Positions 1 through 4,006 of a DNA stretch of 6,278 nt are shown in pieces (position 1 is the first letter of the stretch; every line of letters starts with the position of its first letter). Location of the stretch: assembly GCA_018663815.1 (NCBI GenBank), contig JABJPQ010000420.1:1-6278 (forward strand), written 5' to 3'. The notes under the pieces are model-generated. The model worked only from the letters and a program-made list of their open reading frames with translations. It was not told the origin of the DNA and did no database searches. Position numbers and translations under genes: made by a program. Origin of the DNA: Halobacteriovoraceae bacterium. Lineage in GTDB: Bacteria > Bdellovibrionota > Bacteriovoracia > Bacteriovoracales > Bacteriovoracaceae.

Positions 1-440
1 ATTATTTTTGTATTAAAATTAAAGTTAATACTTAGCTCTAGTGATTTATCATCGAAAAGATCTGTGATCTGCGTGTTGATAAGTTTATCTTTGTTGAATC
101 CGAGGATGCTTTGAACAGCATTGTTTGATTGTTTGATGATTCCATCTTTATCAATAACAAAAAGCATTTCTGTCATCGAATTAAAGATACTGGAAAGATA
201 GGTAGCATTCTCATTAATTTTAATTTTTTTAATTTGATTTAAGGAGATTAAAAATCCATTTAAAGCAAATAAAAGTGGAAAGATAAAAATACCAAATATA
301 TGTACTCGTTGAGAGAGTACAACTTCAGTAATATCTTCCACTGTAAAAGAAAGGCCAAACTCGTTGATATCGAGAGAGATGAGGACAATAGGAAATAAAG
401 TTCCAAAAATGAACCCAAGCCCGGTAGAGAAAATATGCAT
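1..440 (-). CDS. Membrane-bound PAS-domain sensor, N-terminal part (cut by window edge)
   Basis: This is an open frame of 146 codons plus two bases, truncated at the left edge, so the output domain (histidine kinase, GGDEF or other) is not visible. From the ATG at 440, residues about 4-22 form a first hydrophobic helix (IFSTGLGFIFGTLFPIVL), residues 23-46 a short extracytoplasmic loop, and residues about 47-66 a second helix (HIFGIFIFPLLFALNGFLI). A basic linker with KKIKI follows. From about residue 80 there is a PAS-like domain: FVIDKDGIIKQSN, then ILGFNKDKL, matches the usual PAS core pattern. It follows the binding-protein gene with a 10-base gap, so it is probably the third gene of the unit. 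The ATG has no clear Shine-Dalgarno. An in-frame TTG at 461 would overlap the preceding gene by 11 bases, has AAAGG about 12 bases upstream and would add a cationic N-terminus (MKFNKIQ), so it may be the true start. It most likely senses a membrane or periplasmic signal; the output is unknown. Confidence 0.75.
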   Translation of the reverse strand, partial: MHIFSTGLGFIFGTLFPIVLISLDINEFGLSFTVEDITEVVLSQRVHIFGIFIFPLLFALNGFLISLNQIKKIKINENATYLSSIFNSMTEMLFVIDKDGIIKQSNNAVQSILGFNKDKLINTQITDLFDDKSLELSINFNFNTKI

Positions 441-450
441 TTGAATTTTA

Positions 451-885
451 TTAAATTTCAATTTTAAGTACTACCTTTAATTTTTTATTATTTTCGATAT
501 TAAATTTAGTATCACTAAGAATACCAAAGGCTTTTTTGTTTTTTGAAATATTTCGAATAATAGATAATTCACTTTTTAGTCGAAGAGGAGGTTTCATACC
601 TGTTCGTAATGTTTCTTCTCCCCAATATTCCTCCCATCTAAAAGTATCCATATTAAAAACACCCTTGAGAATGTGAGGGAACGAGCTACCATCAGGTAAA
701 AATACTTGTATTTTATTTCCGCTATCCCAACGTTTGATTTTTTTTAAAATAATATTTTTTGCTCGTTCTAGTTCAATCGCTGGTTCAGTATTTTTGGGGT
801 GAACAACGAAGTAAAACGTCTTTGCACTTGCAAGACTTACTTGAGTAAAATTAATTAAGGAAAAAAGTAAAATAATTATTTTCAT
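451..885 (-). CDS. Small PstS-like periplasmic substrate-binding domain protein
   Basis: The protein is 144 aa with an ATG start and a signal peptide (residues 1-21, hydrophobic IIILLFSLINF, probable cleavage after ASA). The mature part is only about 123 aa. It resembles the short phosphate-binding-protein-like (PBP-like/PstS) domain proteins of marine proteobacteria. Visible landmarks are FVVHPKN at the mature N-terminus, a helix with KKIKRWDSG (W53, G56) that matches the W-x-x-G segment after the 'lfl.k' helix, F77, W84/W88, and AFGILSD near the end, the equivalent of the family's G(A/K)IGY segment. It is far shorter than a full PstS (about 320-350 aa), and no permease or ATPase lies beside it. 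It starts 8 bases after the porin stop, with a weak AGAGA ribosome site. The context suggests a periplasmic ligand-binding partner of the porin and the downstream sensor. Phosphate as the ligand is inferred from family naming only. Confidence 0.7.
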   Translation of the reverse strand: MKIIILLFSLINFTQVSLASAKTFYFVVHPKNTEPAIELERAKNIILKKIKRWDSGNKIQVFLPDGSSFPHILKGVFNMDTFRWEEYWGEETLRTGMKPPLRLKSELSIIRNISKNKKAFGILSDTKFNIENNKKLKVVLKIEI

Positions 886-893
886 ATCTATCT

Positions 894-1955
894 CTAAAAC
901 GTAAAGGCTAACTCAAAAGTAATTTTTGAGAAATCTTTATTCTTGTTATTGCTGTCTTTTTTTATTTTATAATCATATAGTTGATAATCGAGTTTTAATC
1001 TTTTGTTACCAGAGATAAGATGATTAACTCCGAGTATTTGTCGGTGATAATCATCGTCCTGATCGACATCGACATCAATGTCAGCAAAATCATACCGATA
1101 AAAAAACTGCCATGATCCTTGTCTGTAAGATGGTTCTATATAATAACCTTCGCCTTCTAAGTTATCTTTGAGGTACTCAATAGTAAGGTTAAAATTCTTC
1201 CACTCTGAGTGAATATCTATTGCATTCACAGTAGTATATTTTTTATCGGCACGGCGTGTATTATGATTACTAAAGGCAATATGTTTTTTATAGGCAAATT
1301 CATACTCGAGCCGAGCTCCTCCTACGAATGGAGTTTCATCGACAGTTGGGTTAGACCCCCCATAAACTTCATATAATAATCTTTTTGATCTACCCCAAAT
1401 TGATGTGCCAGAAAAAGTTCGAGAAATCATATTATTTCTTAAAAAGAGGGCACGATCAGTACCAAGTATAACCGGTTTGTAATGAGTTCTATTCATATAA
1501 CCTATTGGGCTAAACATCAAACCAGCTTTAATATTCACCAAGTCACTCTTTTCATAATTTATCCAGGCGCGCTCAAGCTTAATTATATCTTGGTGTTTAG
1601 TGTAAAAGCGATCAGCAGTATGCTTGGTTGCCTTATCAAGTCCAGACTCATGCTCGATTTCAACTTCATTAAAATAGGTCCACCTATCAATCAGTTCTCC
1701 TGATATAATGAGTTCAGTTTCAATTTTACGAAAACTATTTGCTGATTGATTTGAGTTAATGCTCTCAGCTTGAAATATAAAGTATCCACCTAGGTTTAGG
1801 CGTTTAGAGTTTAAGATGCCTATCTTCTTTGATTCATTAACTTGACCCTTTAATATTGATATCTCTTCTTCCAGCACGAGCAGTCGGTCTTCCACTGAGG
1901 TAGCGTGTAGGTTTACAGATATTAAAAATAGGGTACTAAAAAGAAATGCTTTCAC
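894..1955 (-). CDS. Outer-membrane beta-barrel porin (OprO/P-like)
   Basis: The 353-aa protein starts at GTG (1955), with a GAGGA ribosome site about 10 bases upstream. Residues 1-18 are a signal peptide, with likely cleavage after LHA. Residues about 20-44 form a short heptad-like segment (VEDRLLVLEEEISILKGQV), a predicted coiled coil of the kind that precedes many trimeric porin barrels. From residue 53 (RLNLGGYFIFQAES) to the end the sequence alternates hydrophobic and polar residues, as expected of amphipathic beta strands. It has many aromatics and ends in FELAFTF, with the C-terminal Phe that is the assembly signal of outer-membrane proteins. The strand near 305-325 (LGVNHLISGNKRLKLDYQ) resembles the penultimate strands of phosphate-selective porin O/P-type proteins. 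An Asp-rich patch lies at residues 289-302. It should form a pore for small solutes in the outer membrane. Substrate specificity cannot be read from the sequence. It is the first gene of the three-gene unit. Confidence 0.8.
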   Translation of the reverse strand: MKAFLFSTLFLISVNLHATSVEDRLLVLEEEISILKGQVNESKKIGILNSKRLNLGGYFIFQAESINSNQSANSFRKIETELIISGELIDRWTYFNEVEIEHESGLDKATKHTADRFYTKHQDIIKLERAWINYEKSDLVNIKAGLMFSPIGYMNRTHYKPVILGTDRALFLRNNMISRTFSGTSIWGRSKRLLYEVYGGSNPTVDETPFVGGARLEYEFAYKKHIAFSNHNTRRADKKYTTVNAIDIHSEWKNFNLTIEYLKDNLEGEGYYIEPSYRQGSWQFFYRYDFADIDVDVDQDDDYHRQILGVNHLISGNKRLKLDYQLYDYKIKKDSNNKNKDFSKITFELAFTF

Positions 1956-1986
1956 GTTAAATTGATCCTCAAGGTTACTTTTATTA

Positions 1987-1992
1987 ATTGTA
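1987..1992 (-). promoter_or_regulatory. Possible -10 box for the porin/binding-protein/sensor unit
   Basis: The minus strand reads TACAAT, five of six matches to the -10 consensus, 31 bases before the GTG start of the porin gene. No good -35 is found at 16-18 bases; the nearest candidate, TTGCTC (2014-2019), is 21 bases away. The site may need an activator, or the unit may be read from the upstream gene's promoter, because no terminator separates them. Confidence 0.3.
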
Positions 1993-2045
1993 GCTCAGAA
2001 GGTAAGGAGGTGAGAGCAAGGGTTATTTTTTCCGCTTAATTAAAC

Positions 2046-2480
2046 TTAAGCCGCTTGATCCGGTGGACCTGTAAGGCTTTCAATATATTTATTAGCTCCA
2101 TCATGGATTAGCTCAAGTAATTGGGTTTGGTTTAAAGGTTTTTGAAAACAAATAATAAGTTCGTCCTCTGCAACAATTTGACCTGAAACCAAGTTAAAGT
2201 GCCTTTCAATTTTATAGTCAGGATAGTCGCCGTTATAAAGAGTCACTAGGTTTGAGCTAAAACTAGAATCTACCACATCTTTGAAAAATTGTAGTTTTAG
2301 GCCGGTTCTTGAGATTGTAATTACTTTAAAGCCCTTATTACCTATTAATCCACAAATATTATAAATATGACTTTGAATTCGCGGGGGACGATATTTTTTT
2401 TGAAAGGCTCTTTTACCAATATAGATCAAAGTAAAAATATATGCTGCACTTAATATAATAACAACAATCAAAATTGGCAT
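2046..2480 (-). CDS. Single-TM membrane-anchored small protein, possibly degenerate PilZ-like
   Basis: I do not recognise this protein with certainty. Starting at the ATG at 2480 gives 144 aa. A TTG at 2492 would add four residues, but GGGGGA lies just before the ATG and the inferred transcription start (about 2500) leaves almost no leader for the TTG, so the ATG is preferred. Residues about 3-22 are one strongly hydrophobic helix (LIVVIILSAAYIFTLIYI), followed by a basic stretch (KRAFQKKYRPPR) that should keep the rest of the chain in the cytoplasm. The soluble part of about 110 aa has R31-x-x-R34, T55-I-S57-R-T-G60-LKLQF and a strand-like IVAEDELIICFQ. This resembles the PilZ pattern RxxxR...(D/N)xSxxG, but with one residue missing between the arginines and Thr in place of Asp/Asn, so cyclic-di-GMP binding is uncertain. 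The C-terminus is a predicted helix (QTQLLELIHDGANKYIESL). It has its own promoter and sits 54 bases beyond the glucoamylase stop. Confidence 0.65.
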   Translation of the reverse strand: MPILIVVIILSAAYIFTLIYIGKRAFQKKYRPPRIQSHIYNICGLIGNKGFKVITISRTGLKLQFFKDVVDSSFSSNLVTLYNGDYPDYKIERHFNLVSGQIVAEDELIICFQKPLNQTQLLELIHDGANKYIESLTGPPDQAA

Positions 2481-2498
2481 CTCTTCCCCCAATAGTTA

Positions 2499-2546
2499 TT
2501 GCTGTTATTATAGCATATAAAATAAATATTTAAGTTGCTGTTATTA
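2499..2546. repeat. Pair of 12-bp direct repeats between glucoamylase and the small membrane protein gene
   Basis: The sequence TTGCTGTTATTA occurs exactly at 2499-2510 and again at 2535-2546 (plus-strand reading), 36 bases start to start. The first copy overlaps the -10 hexamer and the predicted transcription start; the second abuts the glucoamylase stop codon. They could be operator half-sites or a small duplication. Confidence 0.6.
2507..2515 (-). promoter_or_regulatory. Extended -10 promoter of the small membrane protein gene
   Basis: The minus strand reads TGCTATAAT, a perfect extended -10 (TGnTATAAT). There is no clear -35 at 17 bases (ACTTAA), which extended -10 promoters can tolerate. 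Transcription would start near 2500, about 20 bases before the ATG at 2480, leaving room for the GGGGGA ribosome site. Confidence 0.65.
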
Positions 2547-3863
2547 CTACTTAATAGTGATAAATGAGGCATAACTCCAAGTGAGATCTCTTGCGCCTAA
2601 CATATGTCCACTGTATTTATCTAGCTGCTCATCCATTCTTCCGCTTGGGCCCATGTGAGTTTTAACTCTTTTGATAAAGGCATTAGCTTCCATTCTAATC
2701 ATTTTTCTTGCTTGCCCAACTTCGATGTATGAAAGCTTAGATTTTTTAGAAAGGCTTTTGCCAAGAATACGAGTATAGAAAAGACGATTATTATTATCTA
2801 GTTGAATAAGAGATTTTCCAGCTAAAACACGATCAAGCTTAAATAAATATTCGGCCATAGCGTTAGTTAGGAGAAACCAAGGATTTCCACCGTAATAACG
2901 ATCTTCTGGGTAACGTCCAATCGCTGCACCTGTAAACGAATTATTGATAGGGTACACTTCTTTGAATCTTCTAACTAGTGCTTCAAAGGTTGCTATGACT
3001 TTTGAATCTGCTGGCCCATAATTTTGGCCAGGAATCCATGAGTGGTTTACGGCCAAGATGACGGACGCATCTAGATTTTCATGTTTATAATCTAAGCCTC
3101 CAACTCGATCAAGAGTTGTTGCAATATATCCTCTATTAGATGACCAATGGTTTTCTAGTTCAGAGTCTATTAAAGTTGCTTGGTGAAAATACCAATTTGA
3201 AGCATGTGCATCGTTTAGCTTCATCGCAAGTTTTGCTCCAAGACGCATTGCTGTTCTTTGTGCCATTCGGGTGTAAAAATGATGACCTTTTACTTCTTCC
3301 CAAAGATCAAAGTCATGATTTTTCCAGTTGGCAGCTACATACTCAAGATCTCTTTTGATGACAGAGTTTGCTGGTAATGAGCTGTGATAAAGCTTTTCTC
3401 TTACAAAATCAAGTTGACCATTTTCGATAAGTTTAAAAGCGTATTTAATAAGAGCAATTGATCTAAGGGCAGGTCCATCATTTTGAGGTCTTCCCCATGG
3501 TCCCGTAAAAGAAGTTCCGTCAGCATTATACTTAGGTTCACCTAAGCCAGTTAGGCTAAAAATTGTTTGGTGATGATTAACAAGCGAAATATAGTTGTTG
3601 AAAAGTTCTTGTTTCTTACTTCCAAAATCAATCGTTTTATCAATTGCTTGCATAACTAAGGCAGCATCTCGCACCCAATGATAATAATAGTTAGGGTCTG
3701 TCTTAGAGGGAGAAGCAACAATAAAACCTTTAGGGGTATCATTTCTTGAGATATTTTCGAGTAGAAAATTAAGTGATTTTTCTTTCTGAGCTTCAAACCA
3801 GTCAGAACTTTGTGCGTTACCAATAGAAAAAATAAGTGTGCATAATAGAAAAAATTTATTCAT
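2547..3863 (-). CDS. Secreted glucoamylase, glycoside hydrolase family 15
   Basis: This 438-aa protein is a glucan 1,4-alpha-glucosidase, which removes beta-D-glucose from the non-reducing ends of starch, glycogen or maltodextrins. Residues 1-17 are a signal peptide (hydrophobic FFLLCTLIFSIG, cleavage after GNA), so it acts in the periplasm or outside the cell. The rest is one (alpha/alpha)6 catalytic domain with the GH15 motifs in order: GFIVASPS (46-53), YYYHWVRD with R65/D66 of the -1 subsite, GLGEPKYN (106-113), GPWGRPQNDGPALR with W123, FDLWEEVKG with E189 as general acid (A. niger E179), GRYPEDRYYGGNPW with R317, and MDEQLDKYSG with E412 as general base (A. niger E400), then LGARDLTWSYAS. 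The length equals the fungal catalytic domain. There is no starch-binding domain and none of the N-terminal beta-sandwich usual in longer bacterial GH15 enzymes. The ATG at 3863 has AAAGGG nine bases upstream. It is divergent from the PTS fusion gene. Confidence 0.93.
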   Translation of the reverse strand: MNKFFLLCTLIFSIGNAQSSDWFEAQKEKSLNFLLENISRNDTPKGFIVASPSKTDPNYYYHWVRDAALVMQAIDKTIDFGSKKQELFNNYISLVNHHQTIFSLTGLGEPKYNADGTSFTGPWGRPQNDGPALRSIALIKYAFKLIENGQLDFVREKLYHSSLPANSVIKRDLEYVAANWKNHDFDLWEEVKGHHFYTRMAQRTAMRLGAKLAMKLNDAHASNWYFHQATLIDSELENHWSSNRGYIATTLDRVGGLDYKHENLDASVILAVNHSWIPGQNYGPADSKVIATFEALVRRFKEVYPINNSFTGAAIGRYPEDRYYGGNPWFLLTNAMAEYLFKLDRVLAGKSLIQLDNNNRLFYTRILGKSLSKKSKLSYIEVGQARKMIRMEANAFIKRVKTHMGPSGRMDEQLDKYSGHMLGARDLTWSYASFITIK

Positions 3864-3879
3864 GTCGTCATACCCTTTG

Positions 3880-3917
3880 ATTTATTAAAAGAAAATTCTA
3901 TACAAAATTTATTAAAA
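3880..3917. repeat. Pair of 11-bp AT-rich direct repeats in the glucoamylase promoter
   Basis: ATTTATTAAAA occurs at 3880-3890 and at 3907-3917, 27 bases apart. One copy lies in the -35/-10 spacer of the predicted glucoamylase promoter and the other at its predicted transcription start. The composition is pure A/T in an AT-rich region, so chance is a real alternative to an operator. Confidence 0.4.
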
Positions 3918-3923
3918 TGCAAA
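3895..3923 (-). promoter_or_regulatory. Predicted promoter of the glucoamylase gene
   Basis: On the minus strand TTTGCA (3923-3918, four of six) and TAGAAT (3900-3895, five of six) are separated by 17 bases. The start would be near 3888, about 25 bases before the ATG, with AAAGGG (3878-3873) as ribosome site. Confidence 0.45.
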
Positions 3924-3946
3924 GTAGCTAGATTTTTAAATAATAC

Positions 3947-3975
3947 TTTACCTAAAGTCTCGGATAGTGCATATT
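3947..3975 (+). promoter_or_regulatory. Predicted promoter of the PTS fusion gene
   Basis: TTTACC (3947-3952) and CATATT (3970-3975) are 17 bases apart, each matching four of six consensus positions. The start would be near 3982, about 25 bases before the ATG at 4007. The weak boxes suggest regulated expression. AAGAGA (3995-4000) is the probable ribosome site. Confidence 0.35.
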
Positions 3976-4006
3976 TTCAGGCGGTCACACACAAAAGAGA
4001 TATTAC

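Noticed and set aside
1482..1703. Plus-strand open frame inside the porin gene
   Set aside because: It lies wholly antisense to a well-supported porin and has no signal peptide, motif or ribosome site of note.
1990..2017. tRNA-like D-arm: TAGCTCAGAAGGTA followed by GAGC
   Set aside because: The first 14 bases match the tRNA D-arm consensus, but the loop before GAGC is 17 bases instead of 8-11, the acceptor and anticodon stems do not form, and there is no T-arm GGTTCGA. It is a chance match or at most an old remnant.
2031..2053. Hairpin GCTTAA-GTTTAA-TTAAGC after the small membrane protein gene as a terminator
   Set aside because: The stem is only six mostly A/T pairs. In the direction of transcription it is followed by GGAAAAAA, an A run rather than a U run.
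2523..2532. Palindrome TAAATATTTA downstream of the glucoamylase as a terminator
   Set aside because: It is A/T only with no loop to speak of and no GC stem. It is expected by chance in such AT-rich sequence.
3971..3989. CRP site upstream of the PTS fusion gene
   Set aside because: A TCACA half-site is present at 3985-3989, but the partner half six bases away is TTTTC, only two of five matches to TGTGA.
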